A stretch of 39,201 nt of DNA, taken from assembly GCA_007571315.1 (NCBI GenBank), contig RKRP01000174.1:1-39201 (forward strand), read 5' to 3'. The position numbers and the translations under genes are program-made. The notes beneath the pieces are model-generated. The model was not told the DNA's origin. It made no database searches and saw only the letters and a list, made by a program, of their open reading frames with translations. Positions 1 through 8,004 of this stretch are shown one piece after another. This DNA comes from Gammaproteobacteria bacterium (GTDB lineage Bacteria; Pseudomonadota; Gammaproteobacteria; Steroidobacterales; Foliamicaceae). Each line of letters begins with the position of its first letter. Within the stretch, counting starts at the first letter, position 1.

Positions 1-212
1 GCGTTCATTTGAGCTATGTGCCAGGGGTTATCCGCATGTTCCGCAGCCGTTGCTACGTAACTGTGCGAACAATCATAACCGCCTGAGTCATTTTCAACGC
101 AACTGAAATGCTTCAGGCCAGGCGGCCAAAAGGATGCGCCATGACTGCAGGCCGCCAACGCGCAAAAGGCGGCGATGGCCGCAAGATTCGCGGCCGCTCG
201 TTTCATGTTCAT
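1..212 (-). CDS. Small lipoprotein, partial (C-terminus beyond the window edge)
   Basis: A reading frame runs from ATG at 212 (a second in-frame ATG is at 206) off the left edge, giving 70 visible residues. The N-terminus is a lipoprotein signal peptide: Lys4-Arg5, an Ala/Leu-rich hydrophobic core, and a lipobox L19-A20-A21-C22. The mature part starts SHGASFWPPG and contains two further Cys, flanking an END-SGGYD stretch. A weak GGTGA lies upstream, better spaced for the second ATG. I do not recognise the family. The signal peptide strongly supports a real gene, probably anchored in the inner or outer membrane. The function is unknown and the 3' end is not visible. Confidence 0.6.
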   Translation of the reverse strand, partial: MNMKRAAANLAAIAAFCALAACSHGASFWPPGLKHFSCVENDSGGYDCSHSYVATAAEHADNPWHIAQMN

Positions 213-547
213 AAGGTCACCGGTTAGTCCTAACGGTTGCTCCGGCGGGTATGCCGAGCATAGACCTTTTTCCGCTCAAGCTTCCCCCTTCGGGCCTCGC
301 CCGCGTTTCGCGCGAGTGTAACTCCCCGCGGAAGCTGCGCTAGAATCCCAACCATCAGGCGGCGGCCTCATTGAAGCTGGTCATCGTCCGTGAAAGTGAC
401 TTCGGCGGCGCCGTTTTCCGCCGCTTGGCCCCAAGCTATGAGATCCGCCGCCGGATGCCGGAGCCAAGCGGCAGGGATGCATTCATGCGTCTCCCGCAGG
501 GAGGGGAAACCAAAGGGAGAAGGAAGCGCGCCTCCTGAAGCAGCGGG
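213..547. other. Intergenic region with a possible promoter, a short orphan frame and a repeat copy
   Basis: No convincing gene is seen. A TAGAAT hexamer (341-346) could be a -10 box reading right. It is followed by a TTG-started frame, 371-538 (55 codons, beginning LKLVIVRESDFGG), which runs into a copy of a dispersed repeat at 482-518. The frame may be the stump of a gene interrupted by the repeat, or chance. The repeat lies just past the 3' end of the antiporter gene. Confidence 0.3.
482..518 (+). repeat. REP-like dispersed repeat, copy A
   Basis: The 14-nt core TTCATGCGTCTCCC (482-495) recurs exactly at 37524-37537. In both places it is followed by a G-rich tract and a CAAAGGG motif, so the similarity extends over about 35 nt. 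CTCCC-GCA-GGGAG forms a small hairpin here. The element sits at the 3' end of the antiporter gene, which is typical of intergenic REP-like repeats. Confidence 0.5.
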
Positions 548-1510
548 TTAGCTGCCGAGTGCGATTGCCAGGGCTATGTAGCTTGCGAAGGGAAGCAGCA
601 GGGTGGCGCTCCAGGCGCGGCCCAGTCCGTTGCGCCATCGGCAGAGCGCCGCCAGGAACACGAACCAGAACGTGAATCCCAGCAGCATGGGAACGTGAAG
701 GGTTAGCAACTGGCTCGGGAAACCCGCAGGGGCGATCATGCCCGCAACGCCGACCACTACGAGAAGATTGAAAATATTGGATCCAATCACGTTCCCCAGA
801 GCGATTTCCGACTCGCGCTTGATCGCCCCGGCCACAGTGATCGCCAGCTCCGGCAGGCTGGTGCCGATGGCGACGACCGTGGCGCCGATCACCAGCTCGC
901 TCACCCCTGCGATGCGGGCCACTTCCTGCGCGGCGCGCACCAGCGCTTCCGCCCCCGCCAGCAAAAGCGCCAGCCCGCCGCCGGCATAGATCGCGTTTCG
1001 CGCAATACTGCGCTGGCTGGCTCCTGCCGTGCCGGACCCCGAAGCCGCCTGAGCCGCGCCGGTTTTTTGAATCAGCAGCCAGCTTAAGGCCGGCAGGGCG
1101 GCCAGCAGCGCCAGGGCATCCAGCCGCGACAGATAGCCGTTGGAGATGAGCAGGCAGGCCAGCGCGGTAACTCCCACCATGGCCCATAGCTCCGCCCTTG
1201 CAGGCGCCTGCCCGGGGCGCAAGCCCATGAACATGATCCCCGCGCCCAGCACCAGGCCGATATTGGCGATGTTCGAGCCCATTGCGTTGCCGAGCGCCAG
1301 TTCGACGCTGCCCCGCAAGGCCGCTACCGCGGCCACCACGGCCTCCGGGAGAGAGGTGGCGAAGCCGGCCAGGAACAGCCCCACCAGCATCGGCGAAATA
1401 CCCGATCGCCGCGCTCCGTCGGCGGCCCCGTCGATAAATATCTTGGCTCCGAACGCCAGCAGCGCCAGGCCGGCCACGCCGATCGACAGCCATAGGTAGA
1501 AGCTGCTCAC
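548..1510 (-). CDS. Calcium/sodium antiporter, CaCA family (YrbG-like)
   Basis: This is an inner-membrane cation/Ca2+ exchanger of the CaCA superfamily. About 320 residues matches YrbG (about 325). The two inverted alpha repeats are clear. The first has GFATSLPEAVVA followed by GNAMGSNIANIGLVLG; the second has GTSLPELAI followed by GNVIGSNIFNLLVVVG. Their acidic and Asn residues form the ion site in known structures. Hydrophobic helices fill both halves around a central low-complexity loop. The frame stays open far upstream without membrane character, so I place the start at GTG 1510 (SSFYLWLSIG...), the only nearby candidate. No Shine-Dalgarno is visible because a GC-alternating tract occupies the leader. 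Divergent from ibaG. In E. coli yrbG is also near ibaG-murA. Confidence 0.85.
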   Translation of the reverse strand: MSSFYLWLSIGVAGLALLAFGAKIFIDGAADGARRSGISPMLVGLFLAGFATSLPEAVVAAVAALRGSVELALGNAMGSNIANIGLVLGAGIMFMGLRPGQAPARAELWAMVGVTALACLLISNGYLSRLDALALLAALPALSWLLIQKTGAAQAASGSGTAGASQRSIARNAIYAGGGLALLLAGAEALVRAAQEVARIAGVSELVIGATVVAIGTSLPELAITVAGAIKRESEIALGNVIGSNIFNLLVVVGVAGMIAPAGFPSQLLTLHVPMLLGFTFWFVFLAALCRWRNGLGRAWSATLLLPFASYIALAIALGS

Positions 1511-1511
1511 A

Positions 1512-1538
1512 GGCGCGCGGCGCGCGCGGCGCGCGCGG
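1512..1538. repeat. Alternating GC tract (about three GGCGCGCGC units)
   Basis: Three near-tandem units, the first shortened to 7 nt and the next two 9 nt, make an almost purely alternating G/C stretch. It lies between the divergent antiporter and ibaG genes and abuts the antiporter GTG. Such tracts slip easily in replication and can adopt Z-form DNA. A regulatory role is speculation. Confidence 0.6.
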
Positions 1539-1552
1539 ACCGGGATTGCAGA

Positions 1553-1558
1553 TAAAAT
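1553..1558 (+). promoter_or_regulatory. Candidate -10 box of ibaG (leaderless position)
   Basis: TAAAAT ends 7 nt before the ibaG ATG (1566). There is no clear -35 and no usable Shine-Dalgarno (GGGG directly abuts the ATG). Transcription would begin at or next to the start codon. Confidence 0.35.
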
Positions 1559-1565
1559 TCCGGGG

Positions 1566-1832
1566 ATGACACCGGGGGAAATTTCGGCACTGATTTCGGC
1601 GCAGCTTCCTAGCTGCCGGGTTACTATCGAAAGCGAGGATAACACGCACTTCGCCGCTACGGTGGTGAGCGCGGCCTTTGCGGGCCTCCCCCAATTGGGC
1701 CGCCATCGCCTTGTGTACCAGGCGCTGGGAACGCGCATGGGCGCGGAGATTCATGCCCTTTCAATTCGCGCCCACACGCCCGAGGAATGGCTGCGGCTGA
1801 ACCCGGCTGAAGAGAACGCCCCGCGTGGATAA
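1566..1832 (+). CDS. ibaG: BolA-family protein IbaG
   Basis: An 88-residue BolA-fold protein. BolA/IbaG proteins bind monothiol glutaredoxins through a shared [2Fe-2S] cluster and act in iron-sulfur trafficking and acid or envelope stress. The sequence shows the family pattern: a short N-terminal helix, CRVTIESEDNTHFAATVVS, the strand-helix element LGRHRLVYQALGTRMGAEIHALSI, and the closing ARTPEEW-like motif (here AHTPEEW). The cluster-ligand His (GRHRLVYQAL) is present. The length is typical (84-89). It sits directly before murA and overlaps it by 8 nt (TAA at 1830-1832, murA GTG at 1825), the same ibaG-murA order as in E. coli, so the two are probably translationally coupled. Confidence 0.9.
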   Translation: MTPGEISALISAQLPSCRVTIESEDNTHFAATVVSAAFAGLPQLGRHRLVYQALGTRMGAEIHALSIRAHTPEEWLRLNPAEENAPRG

Positions 1833-3078
1833 ATTTGTCGTTTCCGGCGGCAGGGCGCTGGACGGCGAGGTGGCTATTTCCGGCGCCAAGAACGCCGCCC
1901 TGCCGATGCTCGCGGCCTCTCTGCTCAGCGCCGAGCCGCTCCGTCTCAGCAATCTGCCCGAACTCCGCGACGTGCAAACCATGCGCCGCCTGCTGGAGAT
2001 GCTGGGGGCCGAAGTGCGCGCCGAAGCTTCGGGGAGGATCTGCGCCTCGCTGGCCGCTCCCAAGTCCTTGTCCGCCCCGTACGATCTGGTGCGCACCATG
2101 CGGGCTTCAATCCTTGTTCTGGGTCCGCTGCTGGGCCGTTTCGGGCGCGCCGATGTTTCCCTGCCCGGCGGTTGCGCCATCGGCGCCCGGCCCGTGGACA
2201 TCCACGTTGATGCGCTGCGCAGCATGGGGGCCGAAGTGAAGATCCGCGGCGGGCATATCTCCGCGCGCAGCAAAGGCCTGCGCGGCGCGCGGATCGACCT
2301 GCCGCTGCCCACCGTTACGGGCACCGAGAACGTCATGATGGCCGCGGCGCTGGCGGATGGCGATACCGTAATAGAGAATGCCGCCAGAGAGCCCGAAGTG
2401 CGCGATCTTGCGGGTTGCCTCAACGCAATGGGCGCAAGGATTTCCGGCGCCGGGGGCTCGAAAATAACGATCAGCGGCGTCAGGCGCTTGCACGGCGCCG
2501 AGCGGGAGATACTGCCGGACCGGATTGAGGCGGGCACCTACCTGGTGGCCGGGGCAATGACAGGGGGCCGGGTTGCGCTCCGCTTCAGCGGCGAACTTGC
2601 TCTCGGCGAAGTGGCGGCGGCGTTGCGCAAGGCGGGCGCCAAAGTCCGCTTTGGCGAGGGGTTCGCGGAACTCGACATGGCCGGGCGCAGACCCCGTTCC
2701 GTTAACTTGGCGACCGCCCCCTGGCCTGGATTTCCTACCGACATGCAGGCCCAGTTTACGGCGCTCAACGCCATCGCCAGCGGCCACGCGCTGGTTAGGG
2801 AAAGCGTGTTCGAGCAGCGCTTCATGCACGTTGCGGAGCTCAAGCGCATGGGCGCCGATATTGAGCCGCTGGGCCGCGAGGTGCTGATACGCGGAGTCCG
2901 GCAGCTGCAAGCCGCCCCGGTTATGGCCACCGATTTGCGGGCCTCCGCCAGCCTGGTGCTGGCGGCGCTGGTTGCCGAGGGCGAAACGGTCATTCACAGG
3001 GTTTACCACATGGACCGCGGCTACGAGCGGATCGAGCAAAAGTTCAGCGCCCTTGGGGCGGAAATCCGGCGCGTATAA
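1825..3078 (+). CDS. murA: UDP-N-acetylglucosamine 1-carboxyvinyltransferase
   Basis: First committed enzyme of peptidoglycan synthesis: transfers enolpyruvate from PEP to UDP-GlcNAc in the cytoplasm. 417 residues, the usual length (about 419). The active-site Lys22 lies in SGAKNAALP, and the PEP-binding, fosfomycin-sensitive Cys117 in LPGGCAIGARPVDIH. The C-terminal domain contains TDMQAQFTAL and ends with the family-typical DRGYERIEQKFSALGAEI. The start is GTG at 1825, inside the end of ibaG; no other start gives the conserved N-terminus (MDKFVVSGG). The intact Cys predicts fosfomycin sensitivity at target level. A perfect TATAAT overlaps the stop codon and may drive sspA. Confidence 0.97.
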   Translation: MDKFVVSGGRALDGEVAISGAKNAALPMLAASLLSAEPLRLSNLPELRDVQTMRRLLEMLGAEVRAEASGRICASLAAPKSLSAPYDLVRTMRASILVLGPLLGRFGRADVSLPGGCAIGARPVDIHVDALRSMGAEVKIRGGHISARSKGLRGARIDLPLPTVTGTENVMMAAALADGDTVIENAAREPEVRDLAGCLNAMGARISGAGGSKITISGVRRLHGAEREILPDRIEAGTYLVAGAMTGGRVALRFSGELALGEVAAALRKAGAKVRFGEGFAELDMAGRRPRSVNLATAPWPGFPTDMQAQFTALNAIASGHALVRESVFEQRFMHVAELKRMGADIEPLGREVLIRGVRQLQAAPVMATDLRASASLVLAALVAEGETVIHRVYHMDRGYERIEQKFSALGAEIRRV

Positions 3079-3079
3079 T
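3052..3079 (+). promoter_or_regulatory. Candidate sspA promoter inside the end of murA
   Basis: A perfect -10 TATAAT lies at 3074-3079, overlapping the murA stop codon. CTTGGG (3052-3057) could be a poor -35 at 16-nt spacing. The -10 ends 7 nt before the sspA ATG, so the transcript would be leaderless or nearly so. No Shine-Dalgarno precedes sspA (CCGGCGC-ATG). Confidence 0.5.
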
Positions 3080-3086
3080 CCGGCGC

Positions 3087-3683
3087 ATGATTCTGTATTC
3101 CAGTCCAACCAATCTGCACAGTCACCGGGTTCGAATAGTTGTAGCAGAGAAGGACATCGGCGTGCGGATTGTTCAGGTGCGCGGCGGCGGCCTGCCCCCC
3201 GACATACAACTGCTGAATCCCTATAACTCCCTGCCCACGCTGGTTGATCGCGAACTGGCCGTTTACAACTCCCGCATCATCATCAATTACCTGGATGAGC
3301 GTTTCCCCCAGCCGCCGCTGATGCCCCTGGATCCCAAACGCCGGGCGCAGTTCCGCCTGGCCCTGCACCGCATTGAGCATGACCTCTACGAACTGGCCGC
3401 AAAGCTGGAATCCAGCGGCGGAGAGGCGGAAAAACGGCAGCTCCGCGAGACCGTGATAGAGATTTCCGAAGCGGTTGAATCCACCCCCTTTTTTTTGGGC
3501 GAAGAGTTTTCATTGGTGGACTGCAGTCTGGCCCCTCTGCTGTGGCGTCTGCGCAGCTACGGCATTGATCCCGGTCCTCGCGCCGATGCCCTGTACGCCT
3601 ACATGCGGCGCATCTTCAGCCGCCCGGCGTTCACCGAGGGCTTGTCCGAGCTGGAGCGCGATATGCGCACTGCGGCCGCCTGA
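3087..3683 (+). CDS. sspA: Stringent starvation protein A (GST-like, RNA polymerase-associated)
   Basis: SspA is a glutathione-S-transferase-fold protein without GST activity. It binds RNA polymerase holoenzyme and modulates transcription in starvation and acid stress. 198 residues, slightly shorter than E. coli SspA (212). The N-terminal thioredoxin-like half contains LYSSPTNLHSHRVRIVVAEK and the cis-Pro loop NSLPTLVDRELAVYNSRII; the all-helical half ends SRPAFTEGLSELERDMR. The first residues lack the longer N-terminal extension of E. coli. It lies 8 nt after murA and 29 nt before sspB, the standard sspAB pair. The putative -10 box is 7 nt from this ATG. Confidence 0.92.
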   Translation: MILYSSPTNLHSHRVRIVVAEKDIGVRIVQVRGGGLPPDIQLLNPYNSLPTLVDRELAVYNSRIIINYLDERFPQPPLMPLDPKRRAQFRLALHRIEHDLYELAAKLESSGGEAEKRQLRETVIEISEAVESTPFFLGEEFSLVDCSLAPLLWRLRSYGIDPGPRADALYAYMRRIFSRPAFTEGLSELERDMRTAAA

Positions 3684-3685
3684 AG

Positions 3686-3706
3686 CGCAGTCTTGCGCAA
3701 GACGCG
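3686..3706 (+). promoter_or_regulatory. Palindrome between sspA and sspB
   Basis: GTCTTGCGCAAGAC (3690-3703) is a perfect 14-nt palindrome. CGC/GCG extend it by three pairs around one bulged A. In RNA it folds as a GTCTT/AAGAC stem with a GCGC loop, just before sspB, which has no obvious Shine-Dalgarno. It could be an intra-operon processing or attenuation hairpin. There is no U-run, so it is not a classical terminator. Confidence 0.35.
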
Positions 3707-3712
3707 GTTTCC

Positions 3713-5094
<1,382 letters not shown>

Positions 5095-6920
5095 GTCAAT
5101 TCCCTTTCCAGTTTGCCGCCCGGCGCGCGGTAGATGGTTCCCGTCAGGCCCCGAATACCCTCCGCAAGCGCTTCGGAGCCGTTATACAGCGCCAGAGCCA
5201 GCTTGAAGCTGTCGTATCCCATTGCAAAAAGGGACACGTTGAAATCCGGTCCCGAAAGCGCGGCCTCGCTCAACTGTCCGTGCAGCGCCTGCACATGCTG
5301 ATGCGTCAGGATCGGCAGGGCGGGCAGTTCCACTCCGTTGAGATCATGATTTTCAGGGTGGTCCGGATCAAAAATGCTTTGGGTGGCAAACACGGGCAAG
5401 TCTCCAGAATAGTTGTAGCGCAATTGCGGCACCAGCAACTGGCCCTGCTGCGCGCGCGCCACCACGAAAACCAAGTCGGCATCCTGGCGCCGGCGTGGCT
5501 GAAAGCGGAGATTTCTCCCCAGCCTGGATTCAAGCGCCCGGGCCCGGCGGTTGCTGGCGCCGACCTTGAGCAGGCGGCCGATCTGTTCGGAGTAGTCCAC
5601 GTCGGCGGGGCTGTATGGCTCGCGGGCGATCAATCGGCCGCCTCCGGCCTGGTATTCCTGTGAAAAGCTGCGGTAGATTCGCTGGCCCCGGGCGGTTTGG
5701 GGATAAAGGACCAGCGCCCGGCGCAAGCCCTGCCGCAGCGCCTGGCGCGCGGCCTGGCGCGCTTCGTGTTCCGGGGCAAGCGCGAACTCCTCAAAGTTGT
5801 CCGGCGCGCTGCGCCTGCGCAAACGGTTCAAGGCCAGGGTCGGCAATCCCCCGGCCGCCTCCGCGGCCCTTTCCACCGATTGCGGAAGCAGCGGCCCCAC
5901 GATGAATTCCGCCCCTTCGCTTGCGGCACGGGTCCATTGCGTTGCTGCATCGTTGCTGCCGGCCACCTCGTAGAACGCGATTTGAGGCGCCGCGCAGGAC
6001 GACATGAGGGCATAACGCGCCGCCAGGAATCCGTCCCTGAGTGATTGCCGGGCGGTGTCATACGCTTGCGAGCCCGGCAGCAGCATCGCCAGGCGCGCGG
6101 GCACCCGAGTGCCTTCGCAAATTTCCGCCCTGACCGTGCCCGCCAGCAGCGAAGCAGCGGGATGGTCCGGGAATTTCCCGCGCCAGTTATTCATCGCCGC
6201 TCCGGCATCGGTGGGATCTTTGGCGAACCGGTCCGCAAGCAGGGCCAGCTCTATCCAGCCGAGCGCAGCGCCGGTTGCGCCAGCCGTTGAGAGTTGCGCC
6301 CGGTGCTCGCGCAGCAACGACCAGGCAAAGCTCGCGCCGCCGCCGTCTCTCTCGGAAAAGTTGGCGCCGAGCCGCGCGAGCTCGTCCAGGCCCTCGACCG
6401 GCTGCCGCAGGGCGAAAAGCAGTTCTGAACGGGTTCGAATCAGGCGGCCGGCAATGCTCGGGAAATCTGTCGGATCAATGCCTGCCAGCCGGGCGTAGGC
6501 CGCCTGGGCGCCTGTAAGGATGCGTTCGTTTTCAGCCGCCGCAAGAGACCATAGGCCCAGCCAGCGGGGCAGGGGCTCAATGTCCTCCAGCGTTTCCAGC
6601 GCCCGGCGATGCCGGCCGGCTCGTCCTGCTTCGCGGGCCGCAAGGATGCGGTAACGGTTGCGGCCCGGGTCCGCCGCCCGGCGCGCCATCGACAGGTAAA
6701 CTTGGCGCGCGGCATCGTGGTTTCCGGTCCGTGAAAGCGCCAGCGCCTGCTCTTCCATGGTGGCCAGCTCTTCGCTGGATGCCATGCGGTCGGTCGCTGC
6801 GCAGCCCGCCAGGGCAAGGATCGCCAAGCTCGCTAGCGCCGCGATGCAGGCGCGCAGCGTTGGTTCACGCCCGGCTGAGCGCCTGCCTGGCGCGCCGCTT
6901 CGCGGGGAGGAGGTAATCAT

Positions 6921-7820
6921 ATGGCGGTTGAAGAAATGGAGGAGGTTATGCCGCCAGAAGGAGCGGGAGCCGTGATTGTCGCCGCCACTCCAATCGGCAA
7001 CCTCAGCGATGTTAGCACGCGGCTAAGGGACACCTTGCGCGAGGCCAGGAAGGTGGCGGCGGAAGATACCCGCCGCGCCGCCAGGCTGCTTGAAAGCGTG
7101 GGCGCCCGCGCCCGCATGGTGTCGCTGCACGCCCACAACGAGCGCTCGCGCATCGCGCAACTCCTCAACGGAGTGCTCGGCGGGGAGGACCTGGTGCTGC
7201 TTTGCGATGCCGGCACGCCGGGCATCAGCGATCCGGGAATGCGGCTGGTCAGCGAGGCCCGGCGCGCAGGCATCCGGGTTACGCCGCTGCCCGGCCCCTG
7301 CGCCGCTATTGCCGCCTTGTCCATTGCCGGCTTTTCGGCTGAGCGGTTCCGCTTCGAGGGATTTCTGCCAGCCCGGCAGGCGGCCCGGCGCGCGCGTCTT
7401 GAGCAACTGAAGCCGGTTGCCGAAACGCTGGTTTTCTACGAAGCCGTTCATCGGCTGAGCGCCACGCTGGAAGATATGCGCGAGGCATTCGGCGCCGGGC
7501 GCAACGCGGTCCTCGCGCGCGAAATGACCAAGCTGCACGAAAGCGCCTACGGCGAAACGCTGGACGGCTTGTGCCGAAAGGCGGCATCGGGAACGATTGT
7601 GCCCAGGGGCGAATTCACCCTGGTGGTGGCCGGCGCCTCCACGCCGAAGGAGAATGAAGGCGCCGCAGCCCTTGACGCAGTCCTCAACGTGCTGCTAAGC
7701 GAACTCTCCACACGCCAGGCGGCCCGCCTCGGCGCCCAACTCGCCGGAACCCCGCGCCGCGCCGCCTACCAGCGCGCCTTGGAACTCAATCGCCCGAAAC
7801 AGTCCGCCAAAGGAAAGTAG
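6921..7820 (+). CDS. rsmI: 16S rRNA (cytidine(1402)-2'-O)-methyltransferase RsmI
   Basis: Methylates the ribose of C1402 in the decoding centre of 16S rRNA, using SAM. 299 residues, tetrapyrrole-methylase fold: VAATPIGNLSD (20-30), AEDTRRAARLL, LLCDAGTPGISDPG for SAM binding, LPGPCAAIAALSIAG, and the C-terminal KLHESAYGETL and PRGEFTLVVAG. An excellent Shine-Dalgarno (GGAGGAGG) 6-7 nt upstream supports the ATG at 6921. The divergent lpoA/rsmI arrangement is conserved in gammaproteobacteria. There is no base between the two start codons, so each leader and promoter must lie inside the other gene's coding sequence. Confidence 0.95.
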   Translation: MAVEEMEEVMPPEGAGAVIVAATPIGNLSDVSTRLRDTLREARKVAAEDTRRAARLLESVGARARMVSLHAHNERSRIAQLLNGVLGGEDLVLLCDAGTPGISDPGMRLVSEARRAGIRVTPLPGPCAAIAALSIAGFSAERFRFEGFLPARQAARRARLEQLKPVAETLVFYEAVHRLSATLEDMREAFGAGRNAVLAREMTKLHESAYGETLDGLCRKAASGTIVPRGEFTLVVAGASTPKENEGAAALDAVLNVLLSELSTRQAARLGAQLAGTPRRAAYQRALELNRPKQSAKGK

Positions 7821-7841
7821 CCTTTTCTTTGCGCTCAATGT

Positions 7842-7874
7842 TGACGTGAGCAGGGCGCAAGCAGCGCCCCGTCA
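7842..7874 (+). other. Bulged hairpin after rsmI
   Basis: GGGCGC(7853-7858)-AAGCA-GCGCCC(7864-7869) is a perfect 6-bp stem. TGACG (7842-7846) and CGTCA (7870-7874) extend it around a 6-nt bulge. No U-tract follows, so it is not a standard intrinsic terminator. The rest of the 7821-8004 gap shows nothing else except the -10 box near 7990. Confidence 0.3.
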
Positions 7875-7989
7875 GCGATGTTACGCCTGGCTTCCAGCGG
7901 GAAAGCGATGGCTTGCGGTGGATGGCTGGGCGCTCGCTTCGCGTTCGGAGACGGGCGTGTGGCTGACGTGGCGCGGGGAGACCAGACGC

Positions 7990-7995
7990 TAGAAT
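7990..7995 (+). promoter_or_regulatory. Candidate -10 box of the orphan ATPase gene
   Basis: TAGAAT within GCTAGAAT ends 9 nt before the ATG at 8005. The same GCTAGAAT octamer occurs near 339-346 and 37590-37597. Transcription from it would leave a leader of only a few nucleotides. Confidence 0.35.
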
Positions 7996-8004
7996 ACGGC
8001 GGGA

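Noticed and set aside
1511-1738. Longer antiporter reading frame starting near 1738
   Set aside because: The extra N-terminus overlaps ibaG on the opposite strand, is Arg/Ala-rich rather than membrane-like, and makes the protein about 75 residues too long.
7821-8004. RNase P RNA (rnpB), sometimes found after rsmI
   Set aside because: The conserved rnpB core motifs are absent; only a short bulged hairpin is seen.
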